From positions 806,001 to 870,000 of the forward strand of contig RZWH01000002.1 in NCBI GenBank assembly GCA_004005435.1: DNA of 64,000 bases, read 5' to 3'. A program made the position numbers and the translations under genes. This document shows, in pieces, positions 43,084 to 52,794 of this stretch. Below the pieces are notes generated by a model. It was not told the DNA's origin and searched no databases. It worked only from the letters and a program-made list of their open reading frames with translations. Within the stretch, counting starts at the first letter, position 1. Each line of letters begins with the position of its first letter. This stretch comes from Rhodobacteraceae bacterium CCMM004 (GTDB taxonomy: Bacteria > Pseudomonadota > Alphaproteobacteria > Rhodobacterales > Rhodobacteraceae).

Positions 43084-43665
43084 ATGTCGTGGACCGACGA
43101 ACGGGTCGAGATGCTCAAGAAGATGTGGATCGAAGGCCAGTCGGCCAGCCAGATCGCCAAGACCTTGGGCGGCGTCACCCGCAACGCGGTGATCGGCAAG
43201 GTTCACCGCCTGGGCCTGTCGAACCGCGCCGGATCGGGGACCAAGGACGACAGCGCGGCCGAGGCGCCCAGCGCGGCGCCGGCGCAGCCGACCGCGGCGG
43301 CGGCCGAAACCGCCGCCCCCGCACCCGAGCCTGCCGCGGCCGCGCCTCAGGCCGCGCCAACGCCCGCGCCCGTCACCCCGCTGCGCAAGCAGATCATTCC
43401 GGCGGGCCAGCCCCTGCCGCCGCAGCCCTCGGCCAACGAAATCAGCCCCGAGGCCCTGGCCACCGTCCGCGAGGTCGAGAAGACCGCCAAGCGGATCAGC
43501 CTCATGGAACTGACGGAACGCACCTGCAAATGGCCCATCGGCGACCCGGCGACCGAAGATTTCTGGTTCTGCGGCCTCGCCGTGAAACAGGGCAAGCCCT
43601 ACTGCGAGGCGCATGTCGGGGTCGCGTTCCAGCCCATGTCGAGCCGCCGGGACCGCCGCCGCTAG
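43084..43665 (+). CDS. gcrA: Cell-cycle regulator GcrA
   Basis: This is a 193-residue GcrA-family protein, an alphaproteobacterial factor that binds sigma-70 RNA polymerase and activates promoters, in Caulobacter at methylated GANTC sites. The N-terminal HTH is MSWTDERVEMLKKMWIEGQSASQIAKTLGGVTRNAVIGKVHRLGLS. A long Ala/Pro linker (residues 55-120) precedes the C-terminal sigma-binding part with the CKWPIGDP and FCG cysteine motifs (TCKWPIG, FWFCGLA, PYCEAH). It has GGAGAG upstream. It is an orphan regulatory gene. Confidence 0.95.
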   Translation: MSWTDERVEMLKKMWIEGQSASQIAKTLGGVTRNAVIGKVHRLGLSNRAGSGTKDDSAAEAPSAAPAQPTAAAAETAAPAPEPAAAAPQAAPTPAPVTPLRKQIIPAGQPLPPQPSANEISPEALATVREVEKTAKRISLMELTERTCKWPIGDPATEDFWFCGLAVKQGKPYCEAHVGVAFQPMSSRRDRRR

Positions 43666-43680
43666 ACCCAGCGGCCGGGC

Positions 43681-44376
43681 ATGGCCGTCGTCCTGATCCT
43701 CGTCGTCTGCGGCGCGCTGGTGCTCGGCGCGCTGTGGGGGGCCTATGGCCGCCTGCCCGAGGTCGCCGAGGGCGTGCTGGTCTCGGTGGCCGGTGGCGCG
43801 CTGATCGTGTCGCTGATGCTGGAGCTGGTCGAGCCCTCGGCCGAGTCCTTGGGCCCATGGGGGGCCATGGGCTTTGTCATGGTGGGGGCCGTGGTTTTCA
43901 CCGTCCTCGACCATTTGGTGGACGAGGTCCTGGGGGCCGAGAACGGCAACGGGATGCTGCTGGCCGTTACCCTGGACGGGGTGCCCGAGAGCCTGGCGCT
44001 GGGCGCGGTGCTGATCGGGGTCGCGCCGGCCGAGGTCGCGGCCCTGGCCGCCGGCATCTTTCTGTCGAACCTCCCCGAGGCGGCGGGCGGTGCCCGGCGG
44101 ATGCGGGCCGCAGGCTACGAGCGGCACCAGATCCTGTGGCTGTGGTCCGGGGCCGCTGCGCTCTTGGCGGCGGCGGCGCTGGCGGGGAATTTCTGGCTCG
44201 ACGGCGCCCGCGACACGGTGATCGCCGGCATCCAGTGCTTTGCCGCGGGGGCGGTCGTGGCGTCGCTCATCACCGAGGTGTTCCCCTCGGCGTTCAAGCG
44301 CGGCCACCACTTTGCCGGGGTCGGGGTCGCGGCGGGCCTCGCCATCGCCTATCTGCTCCACGACCTGGGCAAGTAG
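43681..44376 (+). CDS. ZIP-family-like membrane protein lacking metal-site histidines
   Basis: This 231-residue protein with about eight helices has ZIP-family layout. In true ZIP transporters helix 4 carries HNxPEG and helix 5 HExPHE; the corresponding segments here are LDGVPESLALG and LSNLPEAAGG, so the key histidines are Asp and Ser/Asn. It keeps the paired DGVPES/SNLPEA arrangement and the loop between. It may carry a different ion or act otherwise. It starts 15 nt after gcrA without a strong ribosome site. Confidence 0.78.
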   Translation: MAVVLILVVCGALVLGALWGAYGRLPEVAEGVLVSVAGGALIVSLMLELVEPSAESLGPWGAMGFVMVGAVVFTVLDHLVDEVLGAENGNGMLLAVTLDGVPESLALGAVLIGVAPAEVAALAAGIFLSNLPEAAGGARRMRAAGYERHQILWLWSGAAALLAAAALAGNFWLDGARDTVIAGIQCFAAGAVVASLITEVFPSAFKRGHHFAGVGVAAGLAIAYLLHDLGK

Positions 44377-44425
44377 CGGCGAGCGGGGCCTTTCCGCCAT
44401 CGCGCGAACGCGCTTTGATGGCGCC

Positions 44426-46072
44426 ATGACGGACCGCGACGCCCCCCTCCTGCGCATCCACCTGACCGGCCCGCTGCGGATCGCGGGCGCGGACGGCGCG
44501 CCGCTGGTGGGCCTGTCCCGCCGCGGCCAGGCGGCGCTCGCCGTGCTCGCCGATGCGCCCGGGCACCGGGTCGAACGGGCCTGGTTGGCCGATCTGTTGT
44601 GGAGCGACAGAGCGACGGACCAGGCCCGCGCCTCGCTCAGGCAAGAGCTGTCGGTGCTGCGCCGCGCCCTGCCCCAGGGCGTTCTGGCCTCGGACCGGCA
44701 GCAGGTGTGGCTCGATCCCGCCCGCGTCGCGTTGGCGCCGCCCGACGGGCGCCCGGTGCTGGAGGGGTTCGACCTACCCTCGGAGGGGTTCGAGGACTGG
44801 CTGCGCACCGCCCGCCAGCGCCCCGCGCCCCCCGCCATCGCCGCCGTCGCCACGGACGAGCGCCACGGCCGCCCGGTCCTGGCCGTCCTGCCCTTCGACG
44901 AGATCGGCGCGGCCCGCGACGACATGTTCGCCGACGGCATCGTGGAAGAGATCACAGGCGCGCTCAGCCGCATCCGCGACGTGGACGTGATCGCGCGGCA
45001 GTCGGCCTTTGCCCTGCGCGACGCCGCGCTCGACCGCGACGCCGTCGCCGCACGGCTCGGCGCCGACTACCTGATCGAGGGGTCGGTGCGGCGGTCCGGC
45101 GAGCGGGTGCGCATCGCCGCCCGCCTGGTTGCCGGGTCGGGAGGGCGCACGCTGTGGTCGGGGCGCTTCGACGACCGCATCGACGATCTCTTCGATCTCC
45201 AGGACCGGATCGCGGCGCATGTGGCCGGACAGCTCTCGCCGGGGCTCCGGGCGGTGGAGATCGACCGGGCCGCACGGCTCGAACCCGCCGACCGCAGTGC
45301 CTACGAGCTGACGCTGACCGCGCTGCCGCGGTTCTGGGCACATCGACGCGAAGACAATGCCATCGCGATCCGGCGCCTGACCGCTGCGCTGGAGCGCGAT
45401 CCCGACTACGTCCCGGCCGTGGCCTACAAGGCATGGGCCCTGGCCCAGCAGCCGTCTTACATGTGGTCGGAGGATCCGGCCGCCGATCACGAAGCGGCCC
45501 GCGCTCTGGGCCGCTGGGCGGCGGTCCGGGCGGGCGACCACGCGCCCACATTGGTCGCCCTGAGCGCGGTCGAAGCGCTGTCCGGCGACGACCCCGATCT
45601 GTCCTACAGCTTTGCCGAGAGGGCGCTCGCCATCGACCCCTCGAACGCCTGGGGCTGGATGCGGCTGGGGTGGGCCGAGCACTATCGCCGCTCCGACGAG
45701 ACCCCGCTCGCCGCCTTCGACCGGGCGATGGACCTGTCGCCCCTCGACCCGTTCCTCTTCAACTGCCACCTGGGCCGCAGCGCGACGTTCCGCGAGATGC
45801 GCCGCTACGACGAGGCGCTGGCCGAGCTCGACGCCGGGTTCCGCGCCAATCCGGGCATCACCTGGGCCCATCGCATGTATGTGGGCACCTATGGCATGGC
45901 GGGGCGGATGGCCGAGGCGGCCGAGGCCGCGCACCGCTTCGTCGCCCACTACCCCTACGCGAATGCCGCCTACATCGCCGCCTGCTGGCCCCGCGCCCTG
46001 CCCGACCGCCAGCACTATTATGCCGATGCGTTCCGCGACGCCTTCGCCGCCGCCGGGCTCAGCTACGACTGA
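44426..46072 (+). CDS. Large regulator: SARP-like DNA-binding, TolB-like and TPR domains
   Basis: This 548-residue protein combines three parts: an N-terminal winged-helix/BTAD-like domain (about 1-95, LSRRGQAALAVLADAPGHRVERAWLADLLWSD, then SLRQELSVLRRAL), a TolB/FlgO-like middle domain (about 148-265, LAVLPFDEIGAARDDMFADGIVEEITGAL and GSVRRSGERVRIAARLV), and TPR-type repeats (about 300-540). This layout is seen in CyaB/HilA-like transcriptional regulators of alphaproteobacteria. No signal peptide or membrane helix is present. It converges on the repeat protein gene with a 10-nt gap. Targets are unknown. Confidence 0.8.
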   Translation: MTDRDAPLLRIHLTGPLRIAGADGAPLVGLSRRGQAALAVLADAPGHRVERAWLADLLWSDRATDQARASLRQELSVLRRALPQGVLASDRQQVWLDPARVALAPPDGRPVLEGFDLPSEGFEDWLRTARQRPAPPAIAAVATDERHGRPVLAVLPFDEIGAARDDMFADGIVEEITGALSRIRDVDVIARQSAFALRDAALDRDAVAARLGADYLIEGSVRRSGERVRIAARLVAGSGGRTLWSGRFDDRIDDLFDLQDRIAAHVAGQLSPGLRAVEIDRAARLEPADRSAYELTLTALPRFWAHRREDNAIAIRRLTAALERDPDYVPAVAYKAWALAQQPSYMWSEDPAADHEAARALGRWAAVRAGDHAPTLVALSAVEALSGDDPDLSYSFAERALAIDPSNAWGWMRLGWAEHYRRSDETPLAAFDRAMDLSPLDPFLFNCHLGRSATFREMRRYDEALAELDAGFRANPGITWAHRMYVGTYGMAGRMAEAAEAAHRFVAHYPYANAAYIAACWPRALPDRQHYYADAFRDAFAAAGLSYD

Positions 46073-46082
46073 GGGGCGCCGG

Positions 46083-48296
46083 CTACTCGCGCCGGCCGAC
46101 GAGGCCTGTGAGGACGGCGGCGCCCACCGCGGTGACGATCCAGCCCATCATCTGCACCAGCCAGCGCAGGTAGAAGCCCCACCAGCCCCAGGCGCCGCGG
46201 TCGCGGGCGGGGGCCCACGCCCGCTCCTGCCCTAGCGCGTCCAGCGGGACGAAGAGGTCGAGCCCGTAGAGCAGCGCGTTGAAGGACTCGTAGTCGGTGC
46301 GCGCCGCGGCCCTGGCGGACCAGAGGTGCAGCGGCTGGGTGCAGCCCGAGGGCGCGGCGTGGTGGCGGGGATGTCTCAGGGGCGCGCACCCGTCGGCCAC
46401 CGCCCGGCTCCAGTCGGCGGAGGTCAGCACCACGTCCGAGGCCGGGGCCATCTGCCCGGCGCGGTAGGTCTGACCGTAGAACGCCGCCGACGCCAGCACG
46501 ATCAGCACGGCGGCCACCAGCGCCCGCGCCGGTTTGTGCCCATAGCCGAAGAGCAGGCCGAACCCCAGCTCCAGCCCTCTGAGCGCCCAGAGCCCGATGG
46601 CCCGCGGCATGGCCCCGTCGCCCCTGAGCGCCCCGATCCGCCGCCAGTGCTCGGCCCGGCGCAACCGCGCCTCCCGCGCGGCCCGCACCGTCGCCCCCGC
46701 GGCCCGGTGCCCCTCGCCGTCCAGCACCCGCGCCACCTGGCTCCACGGCTGCGGGTCGAAGGCGCGGACGTCCTTAGGCACCGTCAACGCGCCATCCGCC
46801 GGCCGGTCGAGCGGCCGGGTCTCGGCCCCATCCAACCACGCGATACGCTCCTCCACCGACATCTCCCCGTCGATCCGCTCGGGGCGGAAGTCGGTCAGGT
46901 CGTAGGCCCCCACCGCCGCCCAGCTCTGCCGGTCGTCGCGCAGCGTGCCCACGGTGGCGTCGGTGAGGTCGACAGAGGGGATCGGGCCGCCCACAAGCTG
47001 GAACGTCAGAATGGTCCCGACTTGAAGTTGCTCGAACTCCAGCGGCCGGGTAATCGTCGCATCGCGGATATGCAGGTTCCCAGCAATCCGCGCCCGGACA
47101 AGGCTCACCTCCGCAGTCGCCTCGAACCCGTCGCGCAAAAAGACGTCCGCGCCCACCTCCATGGCATCGCCGTTCAGCGCCCGCCCCTCCGTCGCGCGGA
47201 ATTTGCCGCCGGAGCAGGAAAGCTGGCTGCCGATGCGGGCGCCGACGAGATTCACCTCTGCCGTCGCTTCGAACCCGTCGCGCAGAAAGACGGCCGCGCC
47301 CACCTCCATGGCGTTGCCGTCCAGCGCCCGTCCCTCCGTCGCGCGGAACTTGCCTTCGACACAGGCGAGGTTGCCGCCGATGCAGGCGCGCACGAGGCTC
47401 ACCTCCGCCGTCGCCTCGAACCCGTCGCTCAGGAAGACGTCGGCACCCACCTCCATGGCGTTGCCGTCCAGCGCCCGCCCCTCCGTCGCGCGGAACTTGC
47501 CGCCGGAGCAGGCGAGCTGGCCGCCGATGCGGGCACGCACGAGCCTCACCTCCGCCGTCGCCTCGAACCCGTCGCTCAGGAAGACGTCGGCACCCACCTC
47601 CATGGCGTCGCCGTTCAGCGCCCGCCCCTCCGTCGCGCGGAACTTGCCGCCGGAGCAGGCGAGCTGGCCGCCGATGCGGGCGCCGCCGAGATTCACCTCC
47701 GCCGTCGACTCGAACCCGTCGCGTAGAAAGACGTCCGCGCCCACCTCCATGGCATTGCCGTCCAGCGCCTGCCCATCCGTCGCGCGGAACTTGCCGCCGG
47801 AGCAGGCGAGCTGGCCGCCGATGCGGGCGCCGACGAGATTCACCGGCCCGGGGCTGTCGAACCCGGTGCGCAGATACACGCTTCCCTCGATGCGCAGCCG
47901 CGGCGCGTCGAGCGCGGGGACGTGGCTGCCGGTGAGGTTGAGGCTGTGCAGCGTGGCGTCTCTCAGAAACGGCGCGGTGTCGAACCGGCACTCTGCGGCA
48001 ACAATAGACAGGTCGCTGCGGCACCCTTCGAGGTCGAGTTGTCCGGCGATCCACGCGCCCGCCAGTTGCACGCCCGCCGCGCCGGGGCGGACACCTTCTT
48101 CACACCCGCCGAGGAGGAGGTAACGGAGCAGGGGCGCACGGATGCGCACCGCGTCGGTATCCCCGTCGGGCACGCCATCTCCGACCAACGCCAACTGCCC
48201 CCGCGGGCAAAGCTCTAGCAGCATGTCCTCCGCGGGGGTCCAGGGGATGTCCCCCTGCACCTCGCTCAGGGTGGGGCGGTGGATCTCGGTGGCCAT
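46083..48296 (-). CDS. Membrane protein with five near-identical 49-residue repeats
   Basis: This 737-residue protein has an N-terminal cytoplasmic region, a beta-helix-like repeat region (about 110-420) and a C-terminal membrane part: [21 protein letters not shown] and [22 protein letters not shown]. The repeats, of the form [17 protein letters not shown] followed by a [17 protein letters not shown] segment, recur exactly every 49 residues and hold Cys and Gly at fixed positions. Related proteins are often labelled membrane-associated oxidoreductase without proof. The start at 48296 is divergent from rimO; a longer frame to 49808 overlaps rimO and is rejected. Confidence 0.8.
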   Translation of the reverse strand: MATEIHRPTLSEVQGDIPWTPAEDMLLELCPRGQLALVGDGVPDGDTDAVRIRAPLLRYLLLGGCEEGVRPGAAGVQLAGAWIAGQLDLEGCRSDLSIVAAECRFDTAPFLRDATLHSLNLTGSHVPALDAPRLRIEGSVYLRTGFDSPGPVNLVGARIGGQLACSGGKFRATDGQALDGNAMEVGADVFLRDGFESTAEVNLGGARIGGQLACSGGKFRATEGRALNGDAMEVGADVFLSDGFEATAEVRLVRARIGGQLACSGGKFRATEGRALDGNAMEVGADVFLSDGFEATAEVSLVRACIGGNLACVEGKFRATEGRALDGNAMEVGAAVFLRDGFEATAEVNLVGARIGSQLSCSGGKFRATEGRALNGDAMEVGADVFLRDGFEATAEVSLVRARIAGNLHIRDATITRPLEFEQLQVGTILTFQLVGGPIPSVDLTDATVGTLRDDRQSWAAVGAYDLTDFRPERIDGEMSVEERIAWLDGAETRPLDRPADGALTVPKDVRAFDPQPWSQVARVLDGEGHRAAGATVRAAREARLRRAEHWRRIGALRGDGAMPRAIGLWALRGLELGFGLLFGYGHKPARALVAAVLIVLASAAFYGQTYRAGQMAPASDVVLTSADWSRAVADGCAPLRHPRHHAAPSGCTQPLHLWSARAAARTDYESFNALLYGLDLFVPLDALGQERAWAPARDRGAWGWWGFYLRWLVQMMGWIVTAVGAAVLTGLVGRRE
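47086..47820 (-). repeat. Five tandem 147-bp coding repeats
   Basis: Homologous positions recur at 47820, 47673, 47526, 47379, 47232 and (degenerate) 47085, exactly 147 bp apart. Units differ by a few bases each, so they arose by recent tandem duplication or are kept alike by gene conversion. The repeat is a multiple of 3, so copy-number change would lengthen or shorten the protein in steps of 49 residues without breaking the frame. It is not CRISPR: there are no short repeats with spacers. Confidence 0.92.
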
Positions 48297-48380
48297 GGCG
48301 GCATGGGGCCGCAGCCGCCCATGCCGGTCAAGGGCGTTTGCCGGTTCCCGTCCCGCCCCGCCCGGCGTATAGCCAGGCCC

Positions 48381-49787
48381 ATGGCCCAGAACCCGCCCTC
48401 GCTGCGCCCCGACATCGCGCATCCCCGGCTCGACCGCGACCTGACCCCTGTGCGCCCCGCCCGCCGCGGCGACCGGCAGAGCCCGACCGTCGGCATGGTC
48501 AGCCTCGGCTGCCCCAAGGCGCTGGTCGACAGCGAGCGGATCCTGACCCGCCTGCGCGCCGAGGGCTACGCGATCAGCCCCGATTACCAGGGCGCCGACG
48601 CCGTCATCGTGAACACCTGCGGGTTCCTCGATTCGGCCAAGGCCGAGAGCCTCGACGCCATCGGCGAGGCGCTGGCCGAGAACGGCCGCGTCATCGTCAC
48701 CGGCTGCCTCGGCGCCGAGCCCGACTACATCACCGGCGCGCACCCCAAGGTGCTGGCCGTCACCGGGCCGCAGCAATACGAACAGGTGCTCGATGCGGTC
48801 CACGCCGCGGTGCCGCCCGACCCCGATCCGTTCGTCGACCTGTTGCCGCCGCAGGGGGTCAAGCTGACCCCGAGGCACTACAGCTATCTGAAGATTTCCG
48901 AGGGCTGCAACCACGCCTGCAAGTTCTGCATCATCCCCGACATGCGTGGAAAGCTGGCCTCGCGCCCCCATGCGGCGGTGCTGCGCGAGGCGGAGCGGCT
49001 GGTCGGTGCGGGGGTGCGCGAGCTGTTGGTGATCAGCCAGGACACCTCGGCCTACGGCACCGAGCGGGGCGCCCCGCACCGGGCCGAGTCGGAGGGCGAG
49101 GCGCCGATCACGCGCCTGGCGCGGGATCTGGGGAGCTTGGGGGCGTGGGTGCGGCTGCACTATGTCTACCCCTACCCACATGTGCGCGAGCTGGTGCCGC
49201 TGATGGCCGAGGGGTTGGTCCTGCCCTATCTCGACATCCCGTTCCAGCATGCCCACCCCGACACCCTGCGCCGCATGGCCCGCCCCGCCGCCGCCGCGCG
49301 CACGTTGGACGAGATCGCGGCCTGGCGCGCGGTCTGTCCCGATCTGGCGATCCGTTCGACCTTTATCGTCGGCTATCCCGGCGAGACCGAGGCCGAGTTC
49401 CAGACATTGCTCGACTGGCTGGAGGAGGCGCAGCTCGACCGCGTCGGCTGCTTCCAATACGAAAACGTCGCGGGCGCTCGGTCGAACGCCCTGCCCGACC
49501 ACGTCGCCGCCGAGGTCAAGCAGGAGCGCTGGGACCGCTTGATGGCCGCCGCTCAGGCGATTTCCGAGCGCAAGCTCGCGGCCAAGGTCGGACGTCGGAT
49601 GCCGGTGATCGTGGACAGCGTCGAGGACGACGGCGCCACCTGCCGCACCATGGCCGACGCGCCCGAGATCGACGGCAACCTCTACATCGACGAAGGCTTC
49701 GGCGGCCTCGCCGCGGGCGACATCGTCGAGGTGGAGGTGGACGAGGCCGGCGACTACGACCTCTGGGGCCGGCTGACCGCGCGATAG
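48381..49787 (+). CDS. rimO: Ribosomal protein S12 methylthiotransferase RimO
   Basis: This 468-residue radical-SAM enzyme adds a methylthio group to Asp88 of uS12. The N-terminal UPF0004 domain binds an Fe-S cluster through [24 protein letters not shown] and VTGCLGAE; the radical-SAM cluster motif is CNHACKFC; the C-terminal TRAM domain ends with [18 protein letters not shown]. The N terminus carries about 36 extra residues before [11 protein letters not shown], usual in this group. Its divergent neighbour is the repeat protein; no other modification genes are nearby. Confidence 0.96.
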   Translation: MAQNPPSLRPDIAHPRLDRDLTPVRPARRGDRQSPTVGMVSLGCPKALVDSERILTRLRAEGYAISPDYQGADAVIVNTCGFLDSAKAESLDAIGEALAENGRVIVTGCLGAEPDYITGAHPKVLAVTGPQQYEQVLDAVHAAVPPDPDPFVDLLPPQGVKLTPRHYSYLKISEGCNHACKFCIIPDMRGKLASRPHAAVLREAERLVGAGVRELLVISQDTSAYGTERGAPHRAESEGEAPITRLARDLGSLGAWVRLHYVYPYPHVRELVPLMAEGLVLPYLDIPFQHAHPDTLRRMARPAAAARTLDEIAAWRAVCPDLAIRSTFIVGYPGETEAEFQTLLDWLEEAQLDRVGCFQYENVAGARSNALPDHVAAEVKQERWDRLMAAAQAISERKLAAKVGRRMPVIVDSVEDDGATCRTMADAPEIDGNLYIDEGFGGLAAGDIVEVEVDEAGDYDLWGRLTAR

Positions 49788-50424
49788 GGCTGACCGGCGG
49801 CGGGGCACGGACCTCGTCTGTGGGGCTCGGGTCGGACAGCGCAGGGCAGGCTCGCGCTTCCCGGATCACTGTCAAGGGCTCTCTGCGCCGACGCAACCTA
49901 TTGTCGCGGCGGAGGGAAAGCGCAGGACGCCCCTGGCGCGTCCCGGTGCCCCCGCGGACGCCCGTGCCCGCGGGACCGCCGCTGCCGAGAACAGGACGCG
50001 CGTTCTGTCAGACGCCCCCACGTCGACCGGAGGGCAGCGCCGCCCCGTGGGGGCGGGACCACGCTGCCCGGCGTGCCGCTGGGCCGGGCATGGGGGTTGT
50101 GCCAGTCTCCCCTTTTTTTCATTCGGCCCAATGCGGACCGGGGTGCCGGGGGACTGTCTAAACCGGTCGAACGTGCCGACGAGACGTCCCCGACCCCGGC
50201 CAAGGGGAAGCTCCGGTCGGACCGCCAAGACGATCTGGACCCAGGGGAAGGCGGGACGCTGCGGTCGATAATCCCCGGAGCGTAGGAGATCAGGGCCCGA
50301 CAGGCCGGCCCGGCACCGAAACCGGCAAAGCCGACGGCATCGAAGCGGCCCCGGGGAGGCGCCGCGCTCCCCGGAGCGGGACAGAGGCGCGACCGGCCGA
50401 TGCCCGCTCGGCGCTGCCCTGCCC
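49788..50424. other. 637-base stretch without a recognisable gene
   Basis: No frame here has convincing codon use or domain content on either strand. Visible structure: a 7-bp GC stem at 50040-50056, a run of seven T at 50113-50119, and the hairpin at 50351-50374 treated separately. Base composition is as elsewhere. It may hold decayed coding DNA; no tRNA or known RNA signature was found. Confidence 0.6.
50351..50374 (-). terminator. Hairpin downstream of the Hint-domain gene
   Basis: CCGGGGAG (50351-50358) and CTCCCCGG (50367-50374) form a perfect 8-bp stem with an 8-nt loop, about 50 nt after the Hint gene stop. No U tract follows on the minus strand. Confidence 0.4.
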
Positions 50425-51366
50425 TCAGCAGATCGGCTCGACCCCGATGTTGCCGCCCCGCAGGCCGCGGCCGCCGGGGACCTCGTCCAGGATCTCGGCC
50501 CGCTGCTCGGCGCCCAGATTGCCGCGGGTCAGGGCGCCGAAGAACCGCGCTTCGGCCATGATCCCGCCGACCTCCAAGATCGCCCGGTGGGCGAAGGTCA
50601 GCGTCACATAGGTCACTTCGGTGCAGCCGTCGTCGCGGGCAATGCCCGGTGTGGACAACAGCGACTGCACCGGCACGAGCACCTCTTCGACCCCGTAGAA
50701 CAGCTCGGCCCGCCAGCCGGTCAGCAGCACCCGGTGCTGCGGCGACAGCGTGAGATCCACCGAGGGACAGCCGCGCCCCAGCGCACCCGCCGCCACGGTG
50801 ATCGGGCGGAGATGGCCGTTGGCGGCGCCGAACCGCACCGAGCTGCGGCGCACGTCCAGCACCGGCTGCATCCCGCGGTCCAGGGTCCAGACGGTGTCGC
50901 CGGGGTTCAGCGTCTCGACAGCGGCGCGGCCCAGCGCGGCCGCGACCCGAGTGCCCTCGGCCAGGCAGATGGAGCGACCCGGCAGCGACGGGCGCGCGGT
51001 CGGCTCGGTCTCGGGCAGGCCCAGGCTGATGCGCTCCGGCGCGAGGGGAAGGCCCTGGAGCCGGACCAGATACCCGGTCCCCGACACGGGGCGGAACAGG
51101 ACGTGACGTTCGCCCAAGGCGGCGCTGCCGAACGTGCCGCGGTCGGGCACCAGGCCGCTGGCCACCGGCGCCCCGTCGTGGGTGCGGATGGCGTAGACGC
51201 GCTCGCTGCCGAAGGCGCCGGTGCTGACTTCGAGGCTAAACACATCGGCCGGCGACCCCAGCGATGCGGCGCCTTCTGCCAACAGGGGGGCCTCGCCGAC
51301 TTCGATGTCGCCCAGGCGGGCGGCGCGATAGGTGCCGATTTGATGGCCCTGGATGTCGATGATCAT
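50425..51366 (-). CDS. Hint-domain (hedgehog/intein-like) protein
   Basis: This 313-residue protein has a Hint domain from about residue 133: CLAEGTRVAAALGRAAVETLNPGDTVWTLDRG, then LSPQHRVLL and a late ILEVGGIMAEAR. The conserved first Cys and the block-B-type His are present, but it lacks the C-terminal His-Asn of splicing inteins. Rhodobacterales carry many such stand-alone Hint proteins, some linked to secreted repeat proteins. The N-terminal 130 residues are beta-rich and unassigned. Just upstream, GCCCT-AA-AGGGC (51445-51456) is a small palindrome that may be an operator. The function is unknown. Confidence 0.82.
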   Translation of the reverse strand: MIIDIQGHQIGTYRAARLGDIEVGEAPLLAEGAASLGSPADVFSLEVSTGAFGSERVYAIRTHDGAPVASGLVPDRGTFGSAALGERHVLFRPVSGTGYLVRLQGLPLAPERISLGLPETEPTARPSLPGRSICLAEGTRVAAALGRAAVETLNPGDTVWTLDRGMQPVLDVRRSSVRFGAANGHLRPITVAAGALGRGCPSVDLTLSPQHRVLLTGWRAELFYGVEEVLVPVQSLLSTPGIARDDGCTEVTYVTLTFAHRAILEVGGIMAEARFFGALTRGNLGAEQRAEILDEVPGGRGLRGGNIGVEPIC

Positions 51367-51600
51367 CTCTGTCCTGCCTCATGCTGCTGTGCCCGCGGCC
51401 CTGTTCGCCGGCCGCCCACTGACAACTTAGGGTAGAAAACCGACGCCCTAAAGGGCTCAGCACATCTCAAGCGGGAATTTGTCGCGATTCTCGATGCTTC
51501 GGGTGCGGAGCGGAGACAGTCCCGGTTCAGGGCGACGATTGATCCCCAGGCGAGGAAAATGACCCTCGCAGACGCCCGAAAAACCGGCACGCCCCCGGGG

Positions 51601-52302
51601 TCAGAGTCCCGCCGCCACCCGACGCACCAGCGCGATTCGCTCGGCATTCGGGGGATGGCTGCCCAGAAAGCGGTCGCCGGGGTCGGGAATGCGCGCGAAG
51701 AACGCCGCGCCGCGCACCGGATCGAACCCCGCGCCCGCGGCGATCACCGTCCCCAGGGCGTCGGCCTCCAGTTCGAACTGTCGCGAGAACCGCCGCACGC
51801 CGACGAAGGCCCCCAGGCTCTCGGCCTCGCGGATCACAGTGGCGTCGGCCCCTTGCAACCCGGCCAGCGTCCCCGCAAGCACCGCACCGACCGCCGCCGA
51901 GCGCTGGGCGCGGGGGATGTGCCCGGCGATGTGGTGCGCCGCCTCGTGGCCCAGGATGAACGCCATCTCGTCGGCGTTCTGGGCCGTCAGGATCAGGGCG
52001 GAGGTGAAGCCGATGACCGGCCTGCCGGACCGGTCGAGCGTCTGGAACGCGTTGGGCGGCAGCCCGGGGCGGTCGTCCACCACGACGTGGAAATCGCAGT
52101 TGGTCCCGGCGGTGCGGGCCCGGCACACGCGCTCGGCCTCCGGCTCGACCCGCCTGACCACGGCGACGAAGGTGCGCACGGCGGCTTCGGCGGACCCGGC
52201 GCGCCGGTCGACCGGACCGGGACCCCCGGGGGGCGCGGGCGGCGGCACCGCAACGCAGGCCGCGGCGGTCAGGACCAGGCACAGGACAACGAACAGACGC
52301 AT
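51601..52302 (-). CDS. M48-family lipoprotein metalloprotease
   Basis: This 233-residue protein has a lipoprotein signal with lipobox-like LTAAAC (Cys16) and an M48 peptidase domain: zinc motif HEAAHH with flanking LGHEAAHHIAGH and the downstream Glu ligand in RQFELEADALG. It is related to periplasmic BepA/LoiP-type quality-control proteases. The C-terminal SHPPNAERIALV is the family's third motif. It is divergent from the DCC gene. The substrate is unknown. Confidence 0.88.
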   Translation of the reverse strand: MRLFVVLCLVLTAAACVAVPPPAPPGGPGPVDRRAGSAEAAVRTFVAVVRRVEPEAERVCRARTAGTNCDFHVVVDDRPGLPPNAFQTLDRSGRPVIGFTSALILTAQNADEMAFILGHEAAHHIAGHIPRAQRSAAVGAVLAGTLAGLQGADATVIREAESLGAFVGVRRFSRQFELEADALGTVIAAGAGFDPVRGAAFFARIPDPGDRFLGSHPPNAERIALVRRVAAGL

Positions 52303-52393
52303 GGGCTCTCCCTCGATCGCGACCGATCCTATGGCACATCCCCGCGACCGCCAGTCACATCTGCGGCAGCGGAAGGCGCCCTAGATCCGCCCC

Positions 52394-52756
52394 ATGTCGT
52401 CAGGTTTGACCGTCATTTACAACCGCCGTTGCCCTATCTGCCGGGCCGAGATCAGCGCCTATCGCCGTGCGGCCGAGGCCGCGGGCGCCCCGGTCGTTTT
52501 CGTCGACCTGCACCGGGCGGATCTGGGCGCGCTGGGGCTGACCCCGGACGGCGCGGCGCGGCGGCTCCATGCGGTGCGGGACGGTCGGCGGCTCGACGGG
52601 ATCGACGCCTTCGTGGCGGTCTGGCGGGCGATCCCGCGCTATGCATGGGCCGCGCGGCTGGCCGAGCGGCCGGGCCTGCGGCCGGTGGCGGCGTGGCTCT
52701 ACGAGCGGGTGGCGGCCCCGGCGCTCTACCGATGGCACCGCTGGCGCACGGGTTGA
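52394..52756 (+). CDS. DCC-family (DUF393) thiol-disulfide protein
   Basis: This is a 120-residue DCC-family protein with a thioredoxin-like fold and the redox-type motif NRRCPICRAEISAYRR near the N terminus, followed by VVFVDLHRADL and the C-terminal helical region with the WAARLAERPGLRPVAAWLYERVA motif. The first D of the usual YDG-x-C start is N-R here (YNRRCPIC), so the family's name motif is partly altered. The function in this order is unclear. Confidence 0.82.
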   Translation: MSSGLTVIYNRRCPICRAEISAYRRAAEAAGAPVVFVDLHRADLGALGLTPDGAARRLHAVRDGRRLDGIDAFVAVWRAIPRYAWAARLAERPGLRPVAAWLYERVAAPALYRWHRWRTG

Positions 52757-52794
52757 GCCTTGCGCCCGCCGCCCCCGCGGCTAGGGTCGCCCCC

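Noticed and set aside
42940-44973. Upstream extension of the ABC-2 permease frame
   Set aside because: The frame runs antisense through gcrA and the ZIP-like gene; the ATG at 42939 starts at the conserved permease sequence.
47086-47820. Possible CRISPR array
   Set aside because: The unit is 147 bp, continuous, coding and without unique spacers; no cas genes are present.
48297-49808. Upstream extension of the repeat-protein frame
   Set aside because: It lies antisense to rimO, whose radical-SAM motifs are unmistakable; the start at 48296 is sufficient.
50113-50119. Run of seven T in the gap after rimO as a terminator
   Set aside because: The nearest stem (TGCCCGG with CCGGGCA) ends more than 15 nt upstream, too far for a canonical intrinsic terminator.
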